The notes: generated by a model not told the origin, from the letters alone. Numbered from the stretch's first letter, positions 7,955-14,650 are shown. The stretch is DNA of 45,552 nucleotides from a virus (IMGVR_UViG_3300005530_000039:1-45552); one strand, 5' to 3'. Numbers and translations: made by a program.

Positions 7955-8163
7955 TAACACCAGAAATTGATAAACTATTTACATATCATGATCCGACAGA
8001 AGCAAGTATCATATATTTAAAAAATGTAAGAGAATCAGCTAAGTCTTTAGCAAATGTAATTAATGAAAACATTCCAGAATGTGCAGATAAGTCAGCAGCA
8101 ATTCGTAAGCTTCGTGAATGTGTAATGACGGCTAATACGGCTATTCTTCTTAATCAATCTTAA
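7951..8163 (+). CDS. Acb2/Tad1 hairpin-domain protein, likely cyclic-nucleotide sponge
   Basis: A 70-residue helical-hairpin protein matching the phage family now named for the Acb2/Tad1 hairpin domain. It has FTYHDPT (10-16), a first helix (IYLKNVRESAKSLANVI), the CADKSAAIRKLRE segment (44-56) and a closing helix MTANTAILL. Characterised members bind cyclic di- and trinucleotides (Acb2, anti-CBASS) or ADP-ribose signals (Tad1, anti-Thoeris). The short length fits Acb2-type better than full Tad1, but the ligand cannot be read from sequence. Start 7951 is chosen for GGGAG 9 nt upstream and the ATGA overlap. The neighbouring tad2 suggests a two-gene anti-defence unit. Confidence 0.75.
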   Translation: MITPEIDKLFTYHDPTEASIIYLKNVRESAKSLANVINENIPECADKSAAIRKLRECVMTANTAILLNQS

Positions 8164-8174
8164 CTAATCCTCAA

Positions 8175-8642
8175 ATGCCAAAGTTTGATTTCAATCCAGC
8201 CGATGCAGTTTCTGGTATTCCTGTATACCCGAAGGATTCATATGAAGTTGAATTGGGTGAGCCAGTTTCTTTCTATCGTGCAGGTAAAGATGGAAAGGCA
8301 GATAATTATGGTGTGATGTTCAAGTCCAAGATTCGTGATGGTAAGTTTGCTGGCAAGCCGACGATTATTAATTGTTACATGCACAATGAAGATTCACTCG
8401 GATTTACGAAGTCAGTTCAGATGGCTGCACTTGGATATACTCCTCGTAAGTCTGGTGAGGATGAAAGATTTAATGCAGATCATGGTACAGATGGTTGGGG
8501 AATTAATACTGACGATCGTACTTGTGATCAAGGTTGGCATAATATGAAGGGTCAGACATTAGTTTGGGATGCTGATACTAAGATTGATAAGAATGGTGAG
8601 CAGCAACAAGTTACTCTTGGTTATCGCCCTTTAGGTTCATAA
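8175..8642 (+). CDS. putative ssDNA-binding protein of the recombination module
   Basis: A 155-residue beta-rich protein. It opens with FDFNPADA and VYPKDSYEVELGEPVSF, then FKSKIRDGKFAGKPTIINCYM, a pattern like the DUF669-type phage ssDNA-binding proteins that accompany Sak4 ATPases. It ends in a strand pair (QVTLGYRPLGS) instead of the usual acidic tail of SSBs. Assignment rests on the pattern and on position behind nuclease and Sak4-like genes. If correct, it coats ssDNA for the annealing ATPase. Confidence 0.5.
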   Translation: MPKFDFNPADAVSGIPVYPKDSYEVELGEPVSFYRAGKDGKADNYGVMFKSKIRDGKFAGKPTIINCYMHNEDSLGFTKSVQMAALGYTPRKSGEDERFNADHGTDGWGINTDDRTCDQGWHNMKGQTLVWDADTKIDKNGEQQQVTLGYRPLGS

Positions 8643-8726
8643 TAGAACGAGATTTAGATAGAGCATTCTTTGAGTATCGTGAATATAGATTAAGATATTT
8701 AAAGAATGATATGAAGATAGAATAAA

Positions 8727-8882
8727 ATCATCTTAGGTAGTGTAGCCTCGCTCAAGATTAGTGAAGCTTACCAGCTAGAAATGAAAAAGTATCCCTATAT
8801 AAATCAGTATGGTCGCATGGGATGACCCATCTAGTATAGCAATGTGCTAATTGAGAGATAAAAAGCAGCTACCTAAGATGAT
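8727..8882 (+). ncRNA. candidate rod-like structured RNA closed by a 14-bp stem
   Basis: ATCATCTTAGGTAG (8727-8740) pairs perfectly with CTACCTAAGATGAT (8869-8882). Inside, CTCAA plus TTAG (8751-8761) pairs with CTAA plus TTGAG (8847-8855), continuing the helix after a bubble. Near the tip, GGTC and GACC can pair around 8812-8826. The result is a long hairpin with internal loops, broadly the outline of 6S-type RNAs. There is no convincing gene in 8643-8885, and a tRNA fragment starts 4 nt after the stem. It is probably processed from the same transcript. No known RNA family is claimed. Confidence 0.5.
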
Positions 8883-8885
8883 CTC

Positions 8886-8915
8886 GGACCCTTAGCTCAG
8901 TTGGTTAGAGCAGAA
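8886..8915 (+). pseudogene. 5' half of an interrupted tRNA gene
   Basis: GGACCCT (acceptor), TA, a D-arm GCTC-AGTTGGTTA-GAGC and then AGA match a tRNA exactly up to the start of the anticodon stem, where an HNH endonuclease gene begins. The matching acceptor strand AGGGTCC lies 477 nt away at 9392-9398. The anticodon arm is missing, so the amino acid identity is unknown and the gene is probably non-functional. Confidence 0.7.
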
Positions 8916-8916
8916 T

Positions 8917-9312
8917 ATGTTAGATAATCTTCTCTCCCTGTATCCTAATTATACAACTTGGTATGGTCCTACTTTTCATAAAAGTGAAGGTAGATATTAT
9001 ATCTATTTGTATAATAAGGATACAAAGAAGAGAACAACTATAGCTTACGCTAAAGCTATAATCCAATGTAAGCTTAATAGACTATTAAATAAGAATGAAG
9101 AAGTAGATCATATAGATAATAATAAAGTAAATGATACAGTAGAAAATCTACAAATTATAACTAAGTTAAATAATACAAGAAAAACAAGTTTAGACAAATA
9201 CGTAGAAGTTACATGTATGTATTGCAGTAGAAATTTTAATAAATTAAAAAGTAGAGTTAGTAATAAAGTATATTGCAGTAACTCTTGTAGATTTGCTGCT
9301 AAGCGCGTGTAA
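8917..9312 (+). CDS. HNH homing endonuclease inserted in a tRNA gene
   Basis: HNH nuclease of 131 residues. The core is EEVDHIDNNKVNDTVENLQ (about 61-79) with the catalytic DH pair at 64-65 and Asn at 68 and 78. A C-terminal zinc-finger-like module has C100, C103, C120 and C124. It starts 2 nt after the 5' half of a broken tRNA, and its stop lies inside the tRNA-Ile gene (9303-9375). Free-standing phage HNH genes often spread by homing. Here the insertion appears to have removed the anticodon arm of the host tRNA gene. Very AT-rich codon use agrees with recent acquisition or drift. Confidence 0.85.
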   Translation: MLDNLLSLYPNYTTWYGPTFHKSEGRYYIYLYNKDTKKRTTIAYAKAIIQCKLNRLLNKNEEVDHIDNNKVNDTVENLQIITKLNNTRKTSLDKYVEVTCMYCSRNFNKLKSRVSNKVYCSNSCRFAAKRV

Positions 9313-9375
9313 CTCAGCGGTTAGAGTATTCGCCTTATAAGCGAAGAGTCGAAGGTTCAACTCCTTCCACGCGCA
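9303..9375 (+). tRNA. tRNA-Ile (anticodon UAU)
   Basis: Complete cloverleaf. The acceptor pairs GCGCGTG with CACGCGC, the D-arm is ACTC/GAGT, the anticodon stem TTCGC/GCGAA holds loop CTTATAA (anticodon TAT), and the T-arm is GAAGG-TTCAACT-CCTTC, with discriminator A. It reads AUA, a codon frequent in this phage. The HNH stop codon lies in its acceptor stem, so the two genes share 10 nt. CCA is not encoded. Confidence 0.9.
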
Positions 9376-9399
9376 TAGGTTCAATTCCTTCAGGGTCCA
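9376..9399 (+). pseudogene. 3' half of the interrupted tRNA gene
   Basis: AGG-TTCAATT-CCTTC forms most of a T-arm, followed by the acceptor strand AGGGTCC and discriminator A. That strand pairs with GGACCCT of the fragment at 8886. Two bases of the T-stem have been replaced at the junction with the tRNA-Ile 3' end. No anticodon arm lies between the halves apart from that of tRNA-Ile. Confidence 0.65.
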
Positions 9400-9427
9400 C
9401 TTGTAGTACAACATTCATGGAGAATTT

Positions 9428-9703
9428 ATGGCAAAAGAAAATCTAATCGAGCTTGGCGATCTAGTAAAAGATAAGATAACTGGATTTGAGGGAGTAGTAA
9501 CTGGATATACTAAGTGGTTAACTGGTTGTGATAGAGTAGTTGTGCAACCTAGACAATTAGGCGATAGTGGTCATCTAAGAATGACAGAATCATTTGATAT
9601 ATCTCAGATAGATGTGATTGAGAAAAATGTTATCAAATTGAACCAAAGAACAAAAGAAGAAAAGAAATCGGGTGGTCCAATGCCAACACCAAAACCTTGG
9701 TAA
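9428..9703 (+). CDS. conserved small phage protein (91 aa)
   Basis: [35 protein letters not shown] matches, from memory, a widespread phage protein with an SH3-like small beta-barrel look. The function is unknown. The C-terminus is a proline/lysine tail (PMPTPKPW). A GGAG ribosome-binding site sits 8 nt before the start. It is the first gene after the tRNA cluster. Confidence 0.65.
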   Translation: MAKENLIELGDLVKDKITGFEGVVTGYTKWLTGCDRVVVQPRQLGDSGHLRMTESFDISQIDVIEKNVIKLNQRTKEEKKSGGPMPTPKPW

Positions 9704-9707
9704 TAAA

Positions 9708-9845
9708 ATGCCCCTAAAATCTGGTTCATCCAAGAAAACAATCTCAGAGAATATCAAGAAAGAAAAAGCTGTCGGCAAGCCACAAAAGCAAGCAGTTGCA
9801 ATTGCATTAAATAAGGCCGGGAAGAGTAATAAGAAGAGGAAGTAA
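9708..9845 (+). CDS. conserved small basic phage protein (45 aa)
   Basis: [19 protein letters not shown] followed by [17 protein letters not shown] is the near-invariant sequence of a short basic protein common in tailed phages, recognised from memory. It is helix-rich and lysine-rich, so nucleic-acid or membrane binding is possible. Starts 4 nt after the preceding stop. A strong inverted repeat follows its stop. Confidence 0.75.
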   Translation: MPLKSGSSKKTISENIKKEKAVGKPQKQAVAIALNKAGKSNKKRK

Positions 9846-9847
9846 TA

Positions 9848-9883
9848 TTCATCCTATATATAATGTACTATATATAGGATGAA
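9848..9883 (+). terminator. perfect 15-bp inverted repeat; possible terminator or processing hairpin
   Basis: TTCATCCTATATATA (9848-9862) pairs perfectly with TATATATAGGATGAA (9869-9883) around a 6-nt loop. No T-run follows, so classical intrinsic termination is doubtful. An RNase III-type processing site or RNA stabiliser before tRNA-Leu is equally likely. Confidence 0.45.
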
Positions 9884-9901
9884 GGGGTTCTAGTTTATGG
9901 A

Positions 9902-9939
9902 AAGGTTTCTTATTCTCCCCAGTATAAAATAACGAAACC
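9902..9939 (+). promoter_or_regulatory. second inverted repeat before tRNA-Leu
   Basis: AAGGTTTC (9902-9909) and GAAACCTT (about 9933-9940) form an 8-bp stem around a 23-nt loop that contains TATAAA. It sits a few bases before the tRNA-Leu 5' end. It may be a leader or processing structure, or an operator around a weak -10. Confidence 0.35.
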
Positions 9940-9943
9940 TTAC

Positions 9944-10025
9944 GCCGCCTTGGCGAAATTGGTAGACGCGAGGGACTTAAAATCCCTTTCTTAACAGAGT
10001 ATCGGTTCGAGTCCGATAGGTGGCA
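9944..10025 (+). tRNA. tRNA-Leu (anticodon UAA)
   Basis: Acceptor GCCGCCT pairs with AGGTGGC (one G-U), discriminator A. The anticodon stem AGGGA/TCCCT holds loop CTTAAAA (anticodon TAA). A long variable arm and the T-arm (TCGG-TTCGAGT-CCGA core) are typical of leucine tRNAs. It reads UUA/UUG, heavily used here. The next gene starts one base after its end, and CCA is not encoded. Confidence 0.92.
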
Positions 10026-10026
10026 T

Positions 10027-10296
10027 ATGACAGATGTTATAGGTATAGTTACACCATATTATTATGTATTTAGACGATTTTGTAAGAAGTATGATATAAA
10101 TCATACTGAAGCTTTTTTTATTCCTAATGTAGGTTCTTCTTGTGGGTTATACTTTGATAGATTAATATTTACATGTGGATACGCTAAAATACATTGGGAC
10201 GAATTAGATAGTATAGCAATGAGAACACGAAACGCAGCAGACGGTATAGGCTATCTTAGCTGTTGTCATTTAGATAAACCAGACGCACGAATATGA
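10027..10296 (+). CDS. hypothetical protein (89 aa)
   Basis: Starts 2 nt after tRNA-Leu without a clear ribosome-binding site. It is rich in aromatics and cysteines (six Cys over the length, including CC near the end), but they show no regular zinc-finger spacing. No family recognised. Overlaps the next gene by ATGA. Confidence 0.5.
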   Translation: MTDVIGIVTPYYYVFRRFCKKYDINHTEAFFIPNVGSSCGLYFDRLIFTCGYAKIHWDELDSIAMRTRNAADGIGYLSCCHLDKPDARI

Positions 10297-10481
10297 TAAT
10301 TAGAGCACATAATCATACAATAGTTCTATATATGACTGAGAAAGGAGATGTAAGAGTTAATATATCTCATGACGTACATATCAAAGAGCATATCAGTATG
10401 AGTTGGACAGAATTACAAGGAATAGGATTAGCTATTAATAGAAATATGCCTGAGCTTAAATATCAGCAAGGTTTAGAATAA
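10293..10481 (+). CDS. hypothetical protein (62 aa)
   Basis: Begins as a beta-rich peptide (MIIRAHNHTIVLYMTEKGDVRVNI) and ends in a helix (WTELQGIGLAINRNM). Coupled to its upstream neighbour by ATGA and abutting the next gene. No family recognised. Confidence 0.5.
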   Translation: MIIRAHNHTIVLYMTEKGDVRVNISHDVHIKEHISMSWTELQGIGLAINRNMPELKYQQGLE

Positions 10482-10673
10482 ATGGGAAAATCGTATTCAA
10501 GAATGACTAATAATAAAATACTAAGAAAACAAGTATTAGAGAAATATAGATGCCCAGATTGTAGAACTACAATAGAGATATTTAGACATAAGAATCACAC
10601 AAAAGAAGAAGGACATAAGAAGTTTCTATTTTGTACTAAGTGTCAACATATAACTAATCATATTAGGATATGA
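10482..10673 (+). CDS. zinc-ribbon-like protein (63 aa)
   Basis: Two CxxC knuckles, CPDC (24-27) and CTKC (51-54), about 24 residues apart with intervening histidines form a likely zinc ribbon. The N-terminus is basic. Such small phage proteins are often nucleic-acid binding or transcription factors, but no specific family is recognised. Overlaps the following gene by ATGA. Confidence 0.55.
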   Translation: MGKSYSRMTNNKILRKQVLEKYRCPDCRTTIEIFRHKNHTKEEGHKKFLFCTKCQHITNHIRI

Positions 10674-10897
10674 GCCTAAATAATTATGATTATCATCTAA
10701 TGTTGCGGGCAGCAAATGTCAAAGCAACTATTCATGAATTAAATATGATTCCCAAATCAGATATGGACCCAGAAGAGAAACTGATATATAAAGTAATGAC
10801 AAATGAATTAGAGAAATTAGCCAATAAATTATGGCAAGATGGGATGGGTAGTACAAAGGGTGTTAATCGTTCACAACCTTTATTTGAAACTAAATGA
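10670..10897 (+). CDS. helical hypothetical protein (75 aa)
   Basis: Mostly alpha-helical (YHLMLRAANVKATIHELNM; EEKLIYKVMTNELEKLANKL). Linked to both neighbours by four-base ATGA overlaps, which supports a real operonic gene. No family recognised. Confidence 0.5.
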   Translation: MSLNNYDYHLMLRAANVKATIHELNMIPKSDMDPEEKLIYKVMTNELEKLANKLWQDGMGSTKGVNRSQPLFETK

Positions 10898-11481
10898 TCC
10901 ATCTAACAAGTAATAAGGTAGCAATAACTCCAATTTTAGATCCTGATAAGACACCAGGTGGATTATATATTCCTGATATTGCTAAAGAACGAGCAGACCA
11001 AGGAATAGTAAAGTATATCGGACCTAGAGTTAAGGATATTAAGATTGGAGATTATGTTTTATTTGGTGGATATGATGGTACGACAGTTCGCTTGGAAGGT
11101 GAAGGAACATTTATTCTTATCCGTGAACCATTTATTAAATGTATCTTAGATAGACCAGATACAGATATTAATGGATTGTATTTTAGGAGTAAGATTGATA
11201 AGGATGAGCAGGAAGAGATTCGTAGAGAAATATTAGATGCAATTAGAGTAGCTATTGAAACTAATAATGTTAGTGATGATATAATAGACTCAATATTAGA
11301 AATATATGCCAAACATGATCCATATTTCACAGCAACACATGAAATGGCTATAAATCTAGTAGCAGAAGCATGGAAGGATCATCCAGTTAGAATTACAACT
11401 AGAGCTAATGATCCTAAGAAAGGAGATAAGATTCATGATAGAGCAATGGTAGATCACATTATAGAAGAGGAAGATGAATAA
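10894..11481 (+). CDS. GroES-like co-chaperonin with C-terminal extension
   Basis: Residues 1-88 match the GroES (Cpn10) fold. They include ITPILDPDKTPGGLYIPD, where GGLYIP is the conserved turn, then GIVKYIGPRVKDIKIGDYVLFGGYDGTTVRL and the closing strand FILIREPFIKCIL. The mobile loop is shortened to DPDKTP. A further roughly 107 residues are helical and acidic and not part of GroES. Phage co-chaperonins, such as T4 gp31, partner host GroEL to fold capsid protein. The extension, set in an early operon, is unusual and may alter GroEL partnering or add another binding task. Confidence 0.8.
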   Translation: MIHLTSNKVAITPILDPDKTPGGLYIPDIAKERADQGIVKYIGPRVKDIKIGDYVLFGGYDGTTVRLEGEGTFILIREPFIKCILDRPDTDINGLYFRSKIDKDEQEEIRREILDAIRVAIETNNVSDDIIDSILEIYAKHDPYFTATHEMAINLVAEAWKDHPVRITTRANDPKKGDKIHDRAMVDHIIEEEDE

Positions 11482-11696
11482 TGACACAGTTCGTTGAGAT
11501 TCTACTTATAAATGGCAGAAAGATTGGAGTAAATATAGATAATATTTTAGAGTTTGCTCCACATCCACAAGAAATTGGAGTATGTAATATTATAGTTAAA
11601 GTACCATCAGGTGGTGTATATCCAGTCAAGATGCCATATAGTGATTTGAGAAAGTTATTTATTCCTCCTGGAAGTGATTTAAAGTTGATTAATTAA
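11481..11696 (+). CDS. hypothetical protein (71 aa)
   Basis: Small beta-rich protein (QFVEILLINGRKIGVNIDNIL, then GVCNIIVKVPSGGVYPVKM) with glycines at turns. Overlaps the GroES-like stop (TAATG) and is itself overlapped by the polymerase gene start (TAATGA). No family recognised. Confidence 0.55.
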   Translation: MTQFVEILLINGRKIGVNIDNILEFAPHPQEIGVCNIIVKVPSGGVYPVKMPYSDLRKLFIPPGSDLKLIN

Positions 11697-13384
11697 TGAC
11701 AGCATTAATATCTAATAGAAAGGTCCCGCCATCGGGACCAGAAGATGCTGAAATCCTAATAATAGGTGAAGCACCTGGATATGAAGAAGACAAAGAGCTT
11801 ATTCCATTTATTGGTGATGCTGGAAAGGAGCTTAATAGGGGATTGGCGGTTGCTGGATTTGACAGGAATAACATTCGTGTTACTAATGTGTGTAACTACC
11901 GTCCTAATAACAATAAGTTTGAGTTATTAGAGGATACTTGGCAACTTCAAGAAGGAATAAACGATGTCAAAGAATTCATCGAAACGCATAAATCTACACT
12001 TAAATTTGTCGTACTCTGCGGAGGGAAACCGCTCGAATACATCGGAAGAAAACACGGAATCGACAAGTGGCGATCTTCGGTCATCGAAGAATCTGGAGTT
12101 AAGTTCTTTTGTTCATATCATCCTTCCGCAATCATTCGAGATAGATCTTTATACAGTACGTTTACATTCGATTTTCGAAAACTTTACAGGTACGTTAAAG
12201 AGGGTTATAGAAAGCCCGAATATAGATTTAACATTAACCCAACTGGAACAGATCGTGAAGAAGCTCTCAGAGAGCTAGAAAGCCATGGACGATTATATAT
12301 TGACATTGAGAGTGTTAAAGGAACTACTCATATATTGTGTTGTGGCTTTGCTAGTTCTCCTACCGAAGCAACCGTATTTAGTAATAGTAATTTTGGTTTT
12401 CTCGATTTTGAATTCCACTCTAGCTTATCTAGAATTCTTGAGAATCCTAAAATTGAGAAGTTTTATCATAACGGATTTGGTTACGATATCGAAGTATTAA
12501 GATTGAATGGTATAAATGTACAGAATTATGTATATGATACAATGATTGGTGCTCATGTACTAGAACCTGAATTACCTTATAGTCTAGCTTATCTTACAAC
12601 TTTATACACAGATCAAGCTTATTATAAGGATAAAGGTAAGTCAGCAATTCCAGATGATGAAGAAAAAGGATGGAGTGAGAAAGTAGATAGACAAACATTG
12701 TACGAATATAATGCAACTGACTGTGTAGTCACAGCTAAGGTTGCTATTGAACAAATAAAAGAAATAAATGAGCGTAAACTCTGGAGAACATATAATTATA
12801 AAGCTTCTCTTATTCCCCTCGGACAAGAATTAAGTCGAAATGGATTAGAAGTATTTCAGGAACAAAGAGAGTTATTAAGAGAAGCAGTTAAACTAAAATG
12901 GAAATATTATCAGGAGATTCTTAATGGCATAGCAGGATTTAAAGTCAATGCCAAATCTCCAAAACATATGACTAAGTTACTCCTAGAGCAATTTGGTTTA
13001 CCTGAAAGACGAAATAGGAACGCTGGCATAACCTTCGATGAAGATGCTATCGTATCCTATTTTTCTTTTATACAGGCTAAGATAGATGAATCTAAAAGGG
13101 AAGCAACGATTGAACAATGGACATTGAGATTAGCTGCCTGTAAGTGTATTTTATTAATTAGGGGATTTAGACAGCTAATTTCTAACTATGTCAAAGTTAA
13201 GATATCATCTGATAATCGACTTAGATCTGTTTATAATTTATCGGCTGCAACTGAAACAGGTAGAGGATCTTCGCATAAATGGGTTGATGGAACTGGTCTT
13301 AATGCGCAGACATTTCCAAGAGAAAGACTTGAACTAGATGACTTTGAGGTTGAACTCTTAAAGAAAAAAGGATTTTTGTTATGA
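11696..13384 (+). CDS. uracil-DNA glycosylase / 3'-5' exonuclease / N-terminal part of DNA polymerase A
   Basis: First half of a split family A polymerase. Residues 1-170 are a UDG-superfamily domain: GEAPG (24-28), PFIGDAG (37-43), VTNVCNYRP (62-70) and YHPSA (141-145), the SPO1-polymerase type arrangement. Residues about 195-350 are a DnaQ-like exonuclease: Exo I D203/E205 in YIDIE, Exo II N259 and D264, and Exo III Y338 to D342. The rest is thumb/palm up to LSAATETGRGSSHKW and LNAQTFPRE, the family A segment just before motif A, plus an unrelated 19-residue tail. The remaining palm and fingers are encoded separately at 14647. The halves probably assemble as one enzyme. Confidence 0.88.
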   Translation: MTALISNRKVPPSGPEDAEILIIGEAPGYEEDKELIPFIGDAGKELNRGLAVAGFDRNNIRVTNVCNYRPNNNKFELLEDTWQLQEGINDVKEFIETHKSTLKFVVLCGGKPLEYIGRKHGIDKWRSSVIEESGVKFFCSYHPSAIIRDRSLYSTFTFDFRKLYRYVKEGYRKPEYRFNINPTGTDREEALRELESHGRLYIDIESVKGTTHILCCGFASSPTEATVFSNSNFGFLDFEFHSSLSRILENPKIEKFYHNGFGYDIEVLRLNGINVQNYVYDTMIGAHVLEPELPYSLAYLTTLYTDQAYYKDKGKSAIPDDEEKGWSEKVDRQTLYEYNATDCVVTAKVAIEQIKEINERKLWRTYNYKASLIPLGQELSRNGLEVFQEQRELLREAVKLKWKYYQEILNGIAGFKVNAKSPKHMTKLLLEQFGLPERRNRNAGITFDEDAIVSYFSFIQAKIDESKREATIEQWTLRLAACKCILLIRGFRQLISNYVKVKISSDNRLRSVYNLSAATETGRGSSHKWVDGTGLNAQTFPRERLELDDFEVELLKKKGFLL

Positions 13385-13698
13385 ATCGGGAAGTAATAGC
13401 AGTTGATTTCGATGGAACTATCTTTAATAGAGAAACTGGAGTATTATTTGTTGGTGCAGTGGAATTTCTTAGAACATTAAATACCCAGTATGATTTAGTA
13501 ATTTTCTCTGCAAGATGTTCTCAACTTAGTGGTAGATCTTTTATAATGGATGTACTAAGAAAGCATCAGTTAGTAGGTATTATCACAGAGGTTACAGATA
13601 GAAAGAAATTTGATTTCAAGTTAATAATAGATGATCGAGCTAGGTATTGTAATGGTAATCAACACTATGGCGAGATATTGGATAGTTTAAGACTATGA
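13381..13698 (+). CDS. HAD-family phosphatase/hydrolase
   Basis: Haloacid-dehalogenase hydrolase of 105 residues. Motif I is VDFDGT (nucleophile D9, general acid D11), motif II is the Ser in VIFSAR, and motif IV is IIDDRA (about 84-89). The small size, lacking a big cap, fits phage nucleotidase or nucleic-acid phosphatase types. It starts by ATGA overlap with the first polymerase half, as the first of five genes inserted between the halves. Confidence 0.8.
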   Translation: MNREVIAVDFDGTIFNRETGVLFVGAVEFLRTLNTQYDLVIFSARCSQLSGRSFIMDVLRKHQLVGIITEVTDRKKFDFKLIIDDRARYCNGNQHYGEILDSLRL

Positions 13699-13889
13699 TA
13701 GAAGAATATGTGAAGGAACTAGTAGAGAATACACCAGAGAAAGAGAATATAATGGTTACTATCTCTGTGACTAGACCTCTATTAGCTAGGATTAATAAGT
13801 TAAGAATACAACGTAAGATGAACAGAGAACCACAGTTTAAGTGTTTAGAAAGAATAGTCAAGTTCTATGAGGAGAATCATGGAACATGA
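13695..13889 (+). CDS. hypothetical protein, possible ribbon-helix-helix (64 aa)
   Basis: A strand-like ENIMVTISVT followed by RPLLARINKLRIQRKM and a last helix (ECLERIVKFYEEN-like) has the shape of a ribbon-helix-helix regulator. No diagnostic match is certain. Overlaps both neighbours by a few bases, inside the insertion between polymerase halves. Confidence 0.45.
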   Translation: MIEEYVKELVENTPEKENIMVTISVTRPLLARINKLRIQRKMNREPQFKCLERIVKFYEENHGT

Positions 13890-14046
13890 AATAACGTGGG
13901 AAGCAGTAAGCCCTAAAAAGATAATGGTTACTTGTAGTTGTGGTGAGAAATGGTCACATCCAATTGATGTAACATTCGATAAGATGAATGATATATTTAA
14001 GGCTCACGTTAAATATTATACACGAGTTAAACAAGAGACTTTATGA
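13879..14046 (+). CDS. small protein with CSCG motif (55 aa)
   Basis: Starts behind GGAG (AGGAGAATCATG) and encodes 55 residues with a CSCG knuckle (19-22) preceded by strand IMVTCS and followed by EKWSHPIDVTF. A partial zinc-ribbon look, but only one cysteine pair. Ends in ATGA overlap with the next gene. Confidence 0.55.
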   Translation: MEHEITWEAVSPKKIMVTCSCGEKWSHPIDVTFDKMNDIFKAHVKYYTRVKQETL

Positions 14047-14429
14047 AAACTAAGGATCAAGTCCAAGAAATATTTGGACAAATTTGGCAAGAAATAAATA
14101 AGCTAAGGGAAGCAGGTCAAAAGGAATATGCAGGTGGAGAAAATGCATTCGGTAATTTCGAGCGATTAGCAACAGAGCTAAATCTAACCCGTGAAAAGGT
14201 TCTTTGGGTATATTTTACTAAGCATTTAGATGGCATTAGAGCTTATCTAAATGGGCATGTATCTCAGAGGGAATCAATAGAAGGTAGAATTAATGATGCT
14301 ATTGTTTATCTTATGTTATTGAGATGTATGGTTCAGGATAGTAAAGAATCTTTATTATCTCCATCTCTATTACAAAATGATAATAGTTGGATAAATCGAA
14401 CTGGGAAGCTGAAGAATAAACTAAAATGA
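14043..14429 (+). CDS. MazG/Nmad1-like phage protein (128 aa)
   Basis: Helical protein with EYAGGENAFGNFERLATELNL, WVYFTKHLDGIRAYL and GRINDAIVYLMLLR. This arrangement (K-x-x-x-Y-x-x-G-x-x-N-A-x-x-N-F, then K-H, then D-x-x-x-Y-L) is typical of the DUF1599/nucleotide-modification-associated, MazG-like phage proteins. MazG relatives hydrolyse NTPs, but whether this one is catalytic cannot be told. Inserted between the polymerase halves, it is at least in nucleotide/replication context. Confidence 0.6.
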   Translation: MKTKDQVQEIFGQIWQEINKLREAGQKEYAGGENAFGNFERLATELNLTREKVLWVYFTKHLDGIRAYLNGHVSQRESIEGRINDAIVYLMLLRCMVQDSKESLLSPSLLQNDNSWINRTGKLKNKLK

Positions 14430-14650
14430 TCAAATCACTCCTTGAATCATATAGCTATACTCCATTCGAAATTAAAGATAAGATTAACGAGATTATTAAT
14501 ATAGTTAATCAGTTAGATAGTCAGAGTCCTGCCAAAAGAGTAATTGAATATGTTGTATTGATAGATTTACTCGGTGGTGCAGATAATATAAATAGAGCAT
14601 TACTAGCTAACTTACACATGAATAGTTATTTGGCTCGCGAAATAAAGTGA
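14426..14650 (+). CDS. helical hypothetical protein (74 aa)
   Basis: Alpha-helical protein (FEIKDKINEIINIVNQL; AKRVIEYVVLIDLLGG). No family recognised. Its stop overlaps the GTG start of the second polymerase half (GTGA), so translation of that half probably depends on it. Confidence 0.5.
   Translation: MIKSLLESYSYTPFEIKDKINEIINIVNQLDSQSPAKRVIEYVVLIDLLGGADNINRALLANLHMNSYLAREIK

Noticed and set aside
8642-8725. Short open stretch (IERDLDRAFFEYREYRLRY) after the ssDNA-binding-like gene
   Set aside because: No ATG, GTG or TTG start and no ribosome-binding site. It could be a remnant, but it is too short to call a gene.
8886-9399. Group I intron interrupting the tRNA gene
   Set aside because: Almost all intervening sequence is HNH coding sequence plus a complete tRNA-Ile. 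No room or motifs for an intron core, and the anticodon arm is missing on both sides.
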